Source: Perca fluviatilis (lineage: Eukaryota; Chordata; Actinopteri; Perciformes; Percidae). From it: a stretch of DNA of 64,000 nt. Where the stretch lies: the NCBI RefSeq assembly GCF_010015445.1, contig NC_053116.1:32732785-32796784 (forward strand), given 5' to 3'. Below, piece after piece: positions 12,920 through 24,837 of the stretch. The translations under genes were made by a program, and so were the position numbers. Each line of letters starts with the position of its first letter. Positions within the stretch are counted from its first letter, which is position 1. The notes under the pieces were generated by a model. The model was not told the DNA's origin and made no database searches. It saw nothing but the letters and a program-made list of their open reading frames with translations.

Positions 12920-13340
12920 TTACAAAGTGAAAAAGCCCAAAGTCCACCCCAAAGGGACTTACCATCTCCAACAGAAAACACTGTTCACAAACTGCTCCAA
13001 ACAGCTCTATTGTAGTCCAGCCTTTACTTCCATGACAAACATGCGTCACTTTGTAACACGTTATAATGCTCGCCTAGCTGCTAGCGTGGCACACCCTCAT
13101 ACTCTGCTTCTGACTGGCTAGTAGTCCTTAGCTAGCTACTGCGCATGTGCGACTCCCAACAAAGATGGGACAGAAGTGCGATGTCTCACTCTGTAGCTAA
13201 AACAGAGAGCTCAACACACAGGGTGAAAAGAGGAGCTGCAGCAATGTCCAGTAAAATACAAATATAGTGTTTTCTGAAAATTAAACCTCTAAATTACGTA
13301 AATTACGAACCTGAAAATGAGCATAATATGAGCATTTTAA
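12920..13340 (-). mobile_element. TTAA-type MITE, truncated copy
   Basis: Reading on the - strand it starts TTAAAATGCTCATATTATGC (ending at 13340) and runs through 'gagctctctgttttagctac', 'ccatctttgttgggag' and 'aagtgacgcatgtttgtc'. It matches the complete copy at 52430-52947 until about 12920, where the other terminus is missing. Confidence 0.8.
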
Positions 13341-13811
13341 AACACATATTGTAAAAAGTGAGATTTCCATGTTTTCCAAACTTTTTTTGATTATAAAGCA
13401 GTTTGAGGTGATCTATAAATGCTGTGGACATATTGTTCAATCCACAGAAAAATGCACACAGCCTGTATTAAGATTTTGTTTTTTTAAACAAGCCGTCAGG
13501 ACTTCCGTACAGTTGTGATGTCACAACTATACAATATATAGGTAGACATTCATTTTCCAGCTGCAATGAGACTCCAAGACCTAAGATGCGAAAGGCACAA
13601 AAAAGTTAACCAATCAGAGCAGACTGGGCTTTTTCGGGAAGGGGTGCTTAAAGAAACAGGTGCTAAAATTGCATTTCAGACAGAGCTATATTTACAGCTT
13701 TATTTAAACAGACACTATGAGAAAATAATGTGTTTTTTTAACACTAAAGTTCTCGTAGAAACCCATTATACAGGTATGAACCTGGAAATGAACATGATAG
13801 GTCCCCTTTAA
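13337..13811. mobile_element. TTAA-type MITE abutting the previous one
   Basis: The right end is GGACC...CCCCTTTAA-like (AGGTCCCCTTTAA, closing on TTAA 13808-13811). The left end begins at TTAA 13337-13340 with a decayed ACACATATTGTAAAAAGTG terminus. The interior includes 'ccaatcagagcagactgggc'. The left TTAA is the same four bases that end the neighbouring MITE. Confidence 0.65.
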
Positions 13812-15708
13812 CCCACCCCCCCTCTACTCCAAGGCCTGTACGGCAGTGAACGTGTGACAGCACAAATGATTAATGAATATGATTGCTCTGACATTCCTCA
13901 GAAGAAGGTCTTATACAGTAATGTCCTACTGTAGAGTATGTTGAGCCATTTAAAACAGAGAAGTATGGAAGAGAATCTGTTTGTAGTCCCTTAAATGTAG
14001 TTAAGTGAGTATTGGTGGCCAGAGGAATTCCTTCTTACAAATCCTCCTCACCAAGGGAGAGGATAACAGAGCTACGAGAAACTTGCTAAAAAGGTCAAGT
14101 AAAGCTCCCAGTCTGTTCACCATAAAAGCACAAAGCTCCACTTTGGATATTCAGTAAGGGGAAAGACAAAAGAGTAACAGTTCATTTTGGACATGTGCTC
14201 CAAAGTCGGCAGTAGGATACACCAAATAATTTCAATCCAAACGTAGCTGTTATAATATAATAATGGTTATGTTTGTTTACTGCAGTGTGAGGAATTGATC
14301 ATGGTTGTGTGGCAAACTAATGCATGGTGAGAGTTTGGAAAATTGGGACATTATGATTAGAGCTGAATTCCCTGTGGTTCTTTTGAAGCAGGTGATTGAA
14401 TTTCACTTTGTGATACATTATATATGCCATCTAGTGTAACAAAGGAGATCAGAGAATTAACATAAACAGAGGGGTAAAGGGTTATCCGTTGCCTATTGTA
14501 CTCCTTGGTGTGTCACTTTGGCATTGGTACAGTAAGATTAGTAACACTGATAGCCTGTTTGTGTTTTTTGTGGTTTTGGAACATAAACTGGATCAAACCA
14601 GCCAGTATATGTCCTTTTGAAGTGTTCACTGTGAGGTGTTTAAGCACTTTTAGCCTTTCTGATTCCTGTTTGGTCAAAGCCTTGGTTGTTCAAACATCAC
14701 AATTCAGCCTGTATTTGCAAAACGTTACCACTTTCCCAAGGATGAAAAAAACTTGGATGTTGGCATCCCAAACACTACATTCATCCCCCAAAACATAACT
14801 TGAGATGTTATTATGAAATTAGGCTTTTAACACCTTCCAAAGTAAGCAAAATTGTACATTGGCATCATGAGAGGAGAACAATAAAATAGAAACACAAAGG
14901 TAGCCAAACAGCAGGCACTCCCGAAAAGGGAAATAAAGCTGACGTGACTCACTCCCTCATGGCTACTCCTCGGCGAGGAAGAGAAAAAAAGAAGTGGCAT
15001 AAATAATTTTTTTTAATCTAAGCCTTAAATCTGGATCTGTGCTTCCTGTGCTGACCACGAATGACTCAGAAAGGGCTAGTATATGTGTAGCGGATAGTGC
15101 ACCAGAGCGTGCAGCCTTTTTGTGTTAGTCAAAGCCATGAAAATGAGCCCACAAGCAGAACAATCTCACGCAATAAAACTTAGGTGAACAAAAAAATCTG
15201 CTTAATGCACAAATAAACAAAGTTTATTGGCAATTCCATCCACTTTGTATGTTCTCTCTGTTCAAGAGCTGGGAACAGTGGGCAAAGAGTCCAAAGTAAC
15301 ACCAAAGAGGCTTTGTCCAAATCTTGGTTTACTGCAGAGAGAAAAACTGGTGGACTGCAGGGCCTTGATGAAAAGCAGGTATGATGGCAGAGGATTGGAA
15401 TGCGCCAAAATGGGCAAATGGAGCAAATGGAGCAAAGGAAGACCAGAACAGGAGTGTAATTCATCAGGGATGGAAGGGAGTGACTGTGGGAGTGTGGAGG
15501 CGTGCACATAGGAAAGAACAAAAGGGGTTAAGGATGGTAGCATGGCAACAGGATGGGAAGTGATAGGTGAGTTCGGAGGACTGAGGAGGCAGACAAAAGT
15601 TCTGTCAAATAAACGATATTACGAAACGATGGTTTTCCCATCACTTTACATGCATTTTTGAAAGTGCATTGAAAGTATTGTTAATGTTAGCTATGGAGAA
15701 AAACAAAT
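13812..15708. other. Gene-free sequence
   Basis: No recognised element. Overlapping open frames on both strands near 15200-15560 have no recognisable protein content and no splice context. Confidence 0.55.
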
Positions 15709-16816
15709 TTAAAGGAATAGTTTGATATTTTTTATAACCATGTGTCAGCTGCGTTTTTCAGACGCGTGATCCAAAGTCTATTTTTTACACTTCAAATATA
15801 TTACCTTCCATTTAACTAACTGTAACTACAGTGATGGCAAATAGGGTTTTGAGTGCTGCCAACACGTAGGTGACCTAAATTCAATACTGTGCATGAATGC
15901 ATCCTACTTTGTAGACACGGTGTTAGAAGAGAAGATACTCTCACGTCTAACTGTTATATGTCAAACTGTTGCCAAGAATTGTAAGAAAGGGGGGAAAGAA
16001 GCTAGCCGTGGGTAAAAAGTAAATCAAAAAATGTGCCTTCCAGTAGCTCTAAACCGTGATTTATGGTCCTGCGGAGGCTCCACACAGAGCTTTTGCCGTG
16101 GCCTACGTAAGTGACCAGAAGTTTATACATGTGCGTTGGTGTGTGCGTCGATCTAATAACAGGGCCGGCATGTGTGTGTGTGTGTGTGTGTGGTGGTGCG
16201 GTGTGTGGTAGAGCGAGTGAGAGAGTGACGTGATTAGTTTCTAGAAGCGTAGTGAGAGAAACAAACTGTCTCCCCTGTGCTTTCTGACCACGATGGGAAA
16301 TCTGTAGCAGGAAAAGTTAACCCTCTCCTTGATTTCATGTTGTTTATGGAGAAGGAGAACCAGGAAGTGAGTAGGGGGAAATGCAACCCTACCAAGCCAT
16401 GGCCCAGCAACGTGCGTTGCCGCGACATGTAGTTACATTATTCGAGAAGTGCACGTCAGGCTACGGCATAGGGTCCGGCGTAGGTACGTGTCTCTACCTA
16501 CCTCCGTACATAGCCACGGCGTAGATTTTATGCAGAAGCATAAATCACGCTTAACGCTTACTCATTAGCACGCTTTACCTTGTTTATAAAAGCAAAGTGT
16601 ACAAAGGACCAAAGTTTGGGATTTACTTTACTACTTTATCTACTTTTTTACCTTGTGACAGAGCCAGCCTATCTGTTTCCACTGCTTTCAGTCTTTATGC
16701 TAAGATAAGCTAACAGTCCTTTGGCTGTAGCATTATATGTATCGGTCAGACATCATCTAACTCTCAGCAAGAAAGGGAATAACCATATTTCCCAAAATGC
16801 CAAACTATTCCTTTAA
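15709..16816. mobile_element. TTAA-flanked element with AAAGGAATAGTTTGA ends
   Basis: It begins TTAAAGGAATAGTTTGATAT and ends with the inverted AAATGCCAAACTATTCCTTTAA core (TTAA 16813-16816). Subterminal pieces 'catctaactctcagcaagaa' and 'tttatgctaagataagct' are shared with the copies at 31775-32210 and 45945-48619. The 1.1-kb length exceeds the roughly 0.46 kb of the other copy; a (GT)n run lies at 16170-16192. Confidence 0.75.
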
Positions 16817-16998
16817 CCCTCTTAAGTCTGAGGCCATTTTCTCGGTTTATACATATCTTCTCAAATTCACATTTTAAAGACGAGATTTGAGCATGACAGC
16901 AGCAATGAATCCCAGGCATTAGGGGGTGCTACAGAGTGAAATGAAGAGAAAAAAGAAAACTGCAAAAGAAAAAAAAAAAAAAAAAGAAAAAGAGCAGC

Positions 16999-17021
16999 AG
17001 GAGAAAAAAAAAAAAAAAAAG

Positions 17022-17066
<45 letters not shown>

Positions 17067-17071
17067 AAGAG
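16999..17071. repeat. Purine-only tract: (A)n then (GA)n
   Basis: A 73-bp run without pyrimidines on the + strand, A-rich in its first half and GA repeats in its second half; A-rich sequence continues upstream to about 16944. Confidence 0.9.
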
Positions 17072-18164
17072 CCCTCACAAACTGTCTCTTGCAAACAATA
17101 AGGTTGGGAATATAAACATGGATTATGGGATAAGCAGGGGGGAGTGGAATGAAGTGAAAGTGCAATTTAAAATAAGTGAGTCAGAGCCAAACAAGAGCTT
17201 CAGTGTGGAGTGAGAGCCAGATTTATGGGTTTCAGGGAAGAATTTGAGGTGTCCAATTCCTCACTTGTCCACAACCCATAATCCTGCTCCCAGAAGCTGG
17301 CTGAAAAGGAGGTATTTTAACTTAGCAGACTACATGTTGTTCATGTCATGCTATATGATCTTTCATCTTTAGGGTCAAAGCCACGGGTGACTATAAATAA
17401 TGCAAAGGATGAATTGAAAAGGTGGATGTTGAATCTTTTCGGATGCATATGATTGCTGGTAAAGGTATGTGCTGCTAGACTGCACTCACCTCACATTTAT
17501 GTTGGCCCTGGTTGAAACGCACTATTGGCTGAATTTATATAACGAATGTGTTGGCGAAAAAAGTCCTAGGATGCCCTGTGAAATCATGCGTTGCTCTAAG
17601 ATATTTAAAATAAAGATGTGTGCATCATAAACATGTTATGGCTATTTTCTTAACGTTCATCATTTCTTTTGTACCATTAAATAAAGTCAGTTACCAGTCA
17701 AATACCTTCACATTTCTGGTCTTGCCTTACTTATTTTGTATTCTGTGTTATGTTATCATTTATTGCATAACTGCTTGCTTACTTCCAGTGAACTAACACA
17801 CCCTGTTCAATTTTTGGGTCAGACATTTGGAATGAATTAGAGGTGACCTGACCCACAAAGAGAGGCCCTATCAGGGAGTGGCCTCTGTGCGTTGTGTGTG
17901 AGCACAGTGTCTTGGGGGATGGGGGGGTCGGCATTTAGAGGGGAAACCTGCTTTACTGAACAATGGGTAGCCCATTTGTTAGAACAGGCAAAGTTTGTCT
18001 TTGAAGTCTGTCCCATTCTTCAACTTCTTCACTTTTTTGGCACCCGAAACTACATGTGATCACACATGCAAACTCACACTCAAGCATGCATGCACATATG
18101 GCCGCATGCAGACACAAACACACATAACAATAGCATGTGACCAAACTAGTCCAACGCAGATAAG

Positions 18165-18202
<38 letters not shown>

Positions 18203-18227
18203 AAAAATATATATATATGTGTGTGGG

Positions 18228-18263
<36 letters not shown>

Positions 18264-18304
18264 AGTTATTATGTATTATATGTATGTATATATATGTGTT
18301 GTGT

Positions 18305-18364
<60 letters not shown>
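18165..18364. repeat. Compound (TA)n/(TG)n microsatellite cluster
   Basis: Three TA runs separated by short A-rich and TG-containing spacers over 200 bp. Confidence 0.92.
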
Positions 18365-18524
18365 GTTGTTTGTGTAACCTGTCACATCCACTCACATAAG
18401 TTTAAATGCAACACATCCACACACAAGTGATTATGCTGTGGCAAGGGATGTGATGATAGATGTCATTGGATTTAGGTTTTTCGACCAACAGGTTGAACCA
18501 CCTGCCTGAATTGGGTCAACATTG

Positions 18525-18527
<3 letters not shown>

Positions 18528-18597
<70 letters not shown>
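18528..18597. repeat. (GT)n microsatellite
   Basis: About 35 GT units without interruption. Confidence 0.95.
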
Positions 18598-18598
<1 letters not shown>

Positions 18599-19016
18599 CA
18601 AGATGAGCGTACATATTTGTTCTCTCCACAGGATTCAAATGTGTTGATGCTATGTTAATCTGTTCAGCGACGTGAGGGAAGGGGAGTGGAATTCATTTTT
18701 TTGTTTATTTTGGAGTCAACATCACCACATGCAGTTAGGGTTAGGGTTTTAGGCACAACACAAGGCCAAAATAATTAATTTAACAGCTGGAGAGGCCTCT
18801 TGTCGTTGTGTAATAGAATTATTGTAATAGTTACTTGCCATTCTGCCTTTAAGGGACTTTGCATTCAATTTCAAAAGACCAAAGGGATCCTGATAAGCAG
18901 CTGATTTGCCTTCAGCCAAATTTGCATTAATTACATGTATTTGACTTACATAAATAATCATACATTCTATAAGAATAACAAGGCCTCTGCAGTGATAGTT
19001 TAAAAAATGGATGAAC

Positions 19017-19018
<2 letters not shown>

Positions 19019-19090
<72 letters not shown>
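19019..19090. repeat. (GT)n microsatellite
   Basis: About 36 GT units, 420 bp downstream of another GT run. Confidence 0.95.
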
Positions 19091-19093
<3 letters not shown>

Positions 19094-21870
19094 ATTGCTA
19101 TGTGCATGCATGGAAACTTCCGTGAGAGAGTGTACTGTGTGTATACTATCACATGACTGCTGCTGATACTTTAACACCTTTTGTGGTCCCTCTACTGACA
19201 GTCAATTATTGATACGGGGCTACACCTGGTCGGTGTGTTCACGCCCTTTAAAACCAGTCACATACACACGTAAAGGAGCCTTTTACAACTCTGCATTTCA
19301 ACCTTATCTGAAAACGTTATGAGGGATTGTTAAGACGAATAACACGCTCTGGTTAAAGAACCTGAGTGGTGCCACAGTGTTCAGCAAAACAGCAACCTGT
19401 AGTGTTTTCTCTTTCATTATTACTACTATTATTTGGAAAGATTGTGTGCATTGCCATGCTCCTCCAGTTGTCCCTTCAGAGAAGAGAACAAAGGCGCTTC
19501 GAGGTTTCTGCAGCTTTTAAAGACGATGAAAGCAGCTGATGCCATTTGACGATATTAACTCCACCTCCGCCGACTCCACCTAATGATGCGATCTCCGTCT
19601 GACAGTATATTCTTTCGGCTCCGGCCTCTTTTTTTCCCCACATTGTCCTCAGCTGCTCCAGCAAAACTACAATAATTAGCCGCAGACAGCCACGTGCAAC
19701 CAAGCAACCAAGAGTCGCTTCAATCCACCGCACATGCATTTTGTTAAACCAGGTAGACAGGTTTAACAACAGGGGTTGAGGCCTCATGGAGAATAGCTGG
19801 AAATAAGAGGAGGGGGAAGGGGAAAGGTCCTGCTGATAATTACGCTGTTACATTCTCTGGACAAAGGGAAGACAACATAAAATGCATAGAAAGTAACGCA
19901 AAGGGAATAAATCTAATAGCTTAATGCCGAGAGAGGAGAAGGTAACCGAGTGGGCTGCAGCAGAGCAGGGGAGGGGTGCAGAATGCAGACCTGTTATTTC
20001 CTACCCAGTCAGTATGCTGTGTTGAGATAACAGTTGGATTTTTATTTTTTTTTACCAGCATGTGGGAATGCACAGTTTATTTTCTCTATAAGGCATTGTG
20101 TTGGAAACCAGTCACAACACCTTTAATGTTGCTGGCTCCCCTGCCGCTGATAAGAACACTGATTCCGAGTACACACACACCCACGCCCACGCTTGCGTAT
20201 TCCCAGACGTACTTTTCACCCTCCACTGGATGTCTCTCACTCTCTCGCTCTCTCACTCTCTCTCCCTCCCTCACACACACATATACACAGAGATTAAATC
20301 GCCTAAAACTAACCCAAATCAGATAAGCAACATTACACAATTAAGGAATGCAACTGGTCAAACCTACACTGAGGGGAGGAGTGCAAAGGTGTGGAAAGAT
20401 TAAAGTCCGGTGGCTAATCATGTCCCTTACGTGACACTTACCTGTGCACCAAACACCTTCACTATACTGCCCCCTTCTGCTCTAGCTGCTCTTTTAAATT
20501 GGGAGCCACTGAAAAGTTATTTTCATCAAAACCATTTATTGAACTAGCACAGTTGCATTCTAAATACAAATATTTAGGAATGATTTCCCTCAGATTTGAG
20601 TAGAAATTGCTGTCCATGCATTCCTTATTTCCTGTTATGGCGATGCCCAGCTGTCTGTTCAGCACAGTGGCAAACGAAGATGCAGCCATTGTGTGGCCCG
20701 GCTGCATGTGTTTGCATGTAATCTGACACCGTTATGTAATGCCTTTGCTTGGGAGATTTGTGCATCGGAGGAAACAGATCCTGGGGATGTTGAGTCTATC
20801 AACAAAAGAATAGGCTGGATGTTTGCAGCATTAATAAGCAACGTTTCCTATTTTGAAGGGAAGTTGAAGGTTTATCCATTTTGGTCAATGAGTCAGATGC
20901 TATACGCCTCGTTTCCATGGAGACCGGTGCGTCCCCACCTGTCGTTTTTTTACGGAAGATTGGCGCAGGCATCCGTGACTAAGCATGAACATCCAGCCGC
21001 TGCTCACTCTGACTCAAGGTCTCTCTTTTTGGTATTGAGTAAACCATCGGTCAATAATTGGCCGGCAATGGTTGTGTGCTGTCTCTGCAGAGTGCTGACA
21101 AAGCAAACAAATGTCCGTCATATGACTGACATCATTTCAGGGAAACCAACCTATTGTTGAAATAATTATTCACAAAAAAAATGCAATGCAAACAAAAATC
21201 ACTGGGTCAACACTGACCCAATTGGGTTAGCATAGCACCAATGCAATACTGGGTTAAGTCTTTCTTAAAAAGCATGACAAGAGGTTGTTTTGACCCAGTA
21301 TTAGTTATTTTTTATGTATTACTCTTTGGTGATTTGCCCAAACTAAACCATGGTATGGCTGTGAACGGTTATAATACACCCTAGCTCTTTTTAAAGTTAC
21401 ATGTTCTTTGTTACTGAATAAAATATGTGACAGTAGACAGATTTTTATCCAAATGTAGCGCAAATCTTGAATTCAATTTCCAGAAAATTGTTGGGAAAAA
21501 AAAAGTAAATTATATTTAAAAAAAAAAACATGATTCATTTAGTTTCAATTGCACTTTGTCACATTTTGCTTTTATCGACAAACCATCTTGTCCAATCTTG
21601 TCAGGCGAATGTAAAAGCGTTTTTGCGATACTTGGAGTTTTCCAAACTATCTGTGTTTCCACTCAGGTTTGTTTATGGACAAATGCAAATAAAAACAGGT
21701 GGATGGAAACACACTCATTTTTAAGAGAAACTTCAGCTTAATACTGTTTTGTTTTTGCTACATGATTTTTAGTGTATAAAACAATTCCAATACAATTTAA
21801 ATAGCTTATGCCAATATGAATTGAAAAGTGTTTTATCACACCAGATGACTGCAGCGGGCAAAAAACATAA

Positions 21871-22392
21871 TTAAAGGTCCCATGGCATGAAAATTTCACT
21901 TTATGAGGTTTTTTAACATTAATATGCGTTCCCCCAGCATGCCTATGGTCCCCCAGTGGCTAGAAATGGCAATAGGTGTAAACCGAGCCCTGGGTATCCT
22001 GCTCTGCTTTTGAGAAAATGAAAGCTCAGATGGGCCAATCTGGAATCTTATGAGGTCATAAGGAGTAAGGTTACCTCCCCTTTCTCTGCTTTGCTCGCCC
22101 AGAGAATTTGGCCCACCAATGAGAGAGAGACATCATGGCTTTCAAACGAGCAAAGTGGCAGTTGGTCAAGGCCACACCCCCACCCTCCACCTTGCCCCCC
22201 CTCTCTCATCCTCAATAGCTACAGACACAGAAATGGCACATCCTAAGGAAAGCTCATTGTGGGACTGGCTCTAGTGGCTGTAATTCTGCACCAAGGCTGA
22301 ATTTTCGGGAAAGAGACTTCAGATACAGTATTAGGGGACCACTAAGGCCTATATAAAAGCATCCAAAAAGCAGCATGTAATATGACGTTTAA
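21871..22392. mobile_element. TTAA-type MITE (AAAGGTCCCATGGCATG family)
   Basis: It starts TTAAAGGTCCCATGGCATGA and continues with 'ttcactttatgaggtttttt' and 'taaaccgagccctgggtatc'. It ends in a decayed inverted terminus (CATGTAATATGACGTTTAA) closing on TTAA 22389-22392. It is non-coding and about 520 bp, a very common type in percomorph fish. Confidence 0.82.
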
Positions 22393-22757
22393 GGACTGTT
22401 CCCACCCAGGCCACAACCTCTTCACTCTGCTGCCATCTGGAAGACATTACAGGCGTATCTTTCCAGGGTCACACTTCCAGACTTTGGAATAATTCTTATC
22501 CAAATGCCATAAAACACCTGAACTCATGACCCATGTGGACTGCACTGCACTTTATGGACTGTGTCTTCTTTTAGCTACTTATCAATTCTTATAATGTATT
22601 TACTTATCTATTTATTACTGTGTTCATATTGCTTAGGTTATGTCTTAATTCATGTTTTACTATGTTGTCTTGTCACTCTATTTGTCACCACCAGGGGAAA
22701 TGCAATTTAATTTAGTTGTTATGTGCAATGACAATAAAGGCATTCTAATTCTAACTT
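22393..22757 (+). mobile_element. 3' end of a non-LTR retrotransposon
   Basis: It begins directly at the end of the MITE with a coding remnant ('cactctgctgccatctggaa' is the conserved end of the reverse-transcriptase/ORF2 region). It passes through an AT-rich 3' UTR and ends 'caatgacaataaaggcattc' followed by short ATTCTA-type tail repeats. It is 5' truncated and non-functional; clade not assigned. Confidence 0.7.
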
Positions 22758-24153
22758 TGAACTTATTCCAGACAGGTACTTCATTACTGTATGTTTCATG
22801 AATTCTTTGTTATCACTTGACGATCATTTTAAAAGCCTGTGTTTGGGGCCTGTGCACTGCGGGCATCATAACAATCAGGAATTCCCTACTGAACTTAAAC
22901 CTAGAATTTAATGACTAATCTTCCTTCCTCCACAGTTCTGCTGATATTATTGTGTTACTGGTCAGAAAGTTGTCCTTGTGGAGACACGTTCTTATCAGTC
23001 CCCTTGTTATGTTTATGTACAAACAGCACATTCCTGTGGGGGAGAAGGGCGTGCAGAGCAGGATCTGAGCACAGCTCTGCAGCTGGAAGGTCAGGAGGAG
23101 AGAGAGAGGGTGGGAAAGAGAGAGAAAGAAGAGAGAAAAATAAATCATAAAGAGCAAGGAAATGATTAGAGGCCTCACACGAGATCTGGTTTGGGATGAA
23201 GAGGAAGGAAAAGAGGGAGTAACAGACAGAAGGTTAAGAGATAGATGCTCATGGGAAGAAAAAGGGAGCAGAGACAGAATACAAGAGCACATTTAATCTT
23301 TAGTTATAGTGTGATGGGACAGAAGGAAGCTAATGAGACCAAAAGTGGGTAAGAGGGCCAGAATAACAACCAGCAGATGAAAGAGGACACAAAAAAGAAG
23401 GCAGGGTTGGTACATCGAAAAATATATACAATACAATATATATACACAACAGTACAACTGAAAAAAAGAGAGTTTAAGGATGGGGGAAGTGAGACAGTTT
23501 CAGGAGGGAAAGGGAGGAGGGAGGCCCGAGTCTGGTAACTTCTGCATTCTTCCACGCAGACACTGGTCATCATCTGCCACTCCCAGATAAAAAAGTCAAG
23601 AGAAAAGACAAACTGACATAAACTACACACCCACAAGTGACACATGCAATTAGTAAGAAGACACACAAGAGCACATGCACGCAAACAAATAAAAACAAAT
23701 GGTGCACACATGTAAACAGAAATGCGGGCCGCATATGCATGATTACAGCCAAGCACACAGGAAATTAAGAATAAAGTGACACACAGTCTGGCTCCATGTA
23801 TTTCTCTATTTTATATAGTTGAAGTTTGGGCCCTCAGGCCTTCAACAATCAGATTGTTGATTATACCTTTTCTATACTACTGTCGCAAAGCACACATTAC
23901 CACTCACAAGCACCCAGCCAAATAGAGACATGATTTTATTGTATGCAAATCCAAGTACGCACACAAATATTCACATTGTACTGAATGTACACACTGAACG
24001 AGAGACTGTCAAGAGTATTTGTGTCATGAACTCGAGTCAAACAGAAAATGTAAGAATTATTAAGGTAATTTAAATTTAAATAAAAAATACATTTTTGATA
24101 AGTGTAAGTATCTCTTTAGTATTTGTTACCAGCCTTACATTGTGTGTGTGTGT

Positions 24154-24198
<45 letters not shown>

Positions 24199-24336
24199 CG
24201 TGCATGCGTACATGTGAGAACCTACAGTAGGAGCTATCACAAGAAGATTTGAGTACATTGCCAGGTGTTTTTATTTCAGTCTGTCTGTCTGTAGACAGAT
24301 TTTGTCACCGCAACATGCATTCAAGAAACTTTACAG
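22758..24336. other. Gene-free sequence
   Basis: Purine-rich stretch at 23090-23290 and a GT run at 24140-24197; otherwise nothing recognised. Confidence 0.55.
24140..24197. repeat. (GT)n microsatellite
   Basis: About 28 GT units with one AT interruption. Confidence 0.95.
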
Positions 24337-24837
24337 AGGCCTGTACTACGAATCAAGATCAACATGCCCTGGATTTATTTCAGTTACCCGGCTTCACCAA
24401 ACCTAACAACCGCGGTCCCGCATAAGCTGTGTCACGACGCTGGTTAACAACTAGTTCAATCAACTCAGGGTTTGCGTTCACATAAAAGAGGCGGTGTTTG
24501 CACAGCATGACCAATTGCAAACATCCACCAGAGCCGCATATTTTATATAAGAAGGGCAAACTATGATTCTACATAAATATGAAGAACACAAAAAAAAAAT
24601 AGCCGGCGCTGTAAATGCTTAAATCACATCAGTCAGGCACAAGATCTGACCATAATTACACTTGTCTTGATCTTCTAAGAACGGTGACGCTGTTATCAAC
24701 CGAGTATTGATTGGTCAGTAGGCGGTGCTTTTACACCGGTTGATCTCTAATCTCCAACATAACCTGCTCCCGACCAGGTTAGGTGTTCAGCATAAGTTAC
24801 CTCGTTAACGCCAAATCTTGCTTCGTAGTACAGGCCT
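24337..24837. mobile_element. Internally deleted copy of the AGGCCTGTACTA element
   Basis: It starts AGGCCTGTACTACGAATCAA and ends GTAGTACAGGCCT. Its first part matches the reverse complement of the right end of 2826-4130 (for example CAGGGCATGTTGATCTTG) and its last part matches the left end. It lacks about 800 bp of the interior, so it is a deletion derivative in the opposite orientation. Confidence 0.78.

Larger units (their letters stand above)
17072..21870. other. Gene-free sequence rich in microsatellites
   Basis: Contains the TA and GT arrays listed separately. A short repeat-like patch of TGGGTCAACACTGACCCAA lies near 21205. A two-unit telomere-like patch (GTTAGGGTTAGGG) lies near 18736. 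No gene seen. Confidence 0.55.

Noticed and set aside
18749..19177. 142-residue open frame on the - strand
   Set aside because: It owes its length to the GT microsatellite at 19019-19090 and has no recognisable protein content.
4976..24197. CRISPR-like or other regularly spaced repeat arrays
   Set aside because: All regular arrays in the window are simple dinucleotide microsatellites without spacers, and the DNA is clearly from an animal nucleus.
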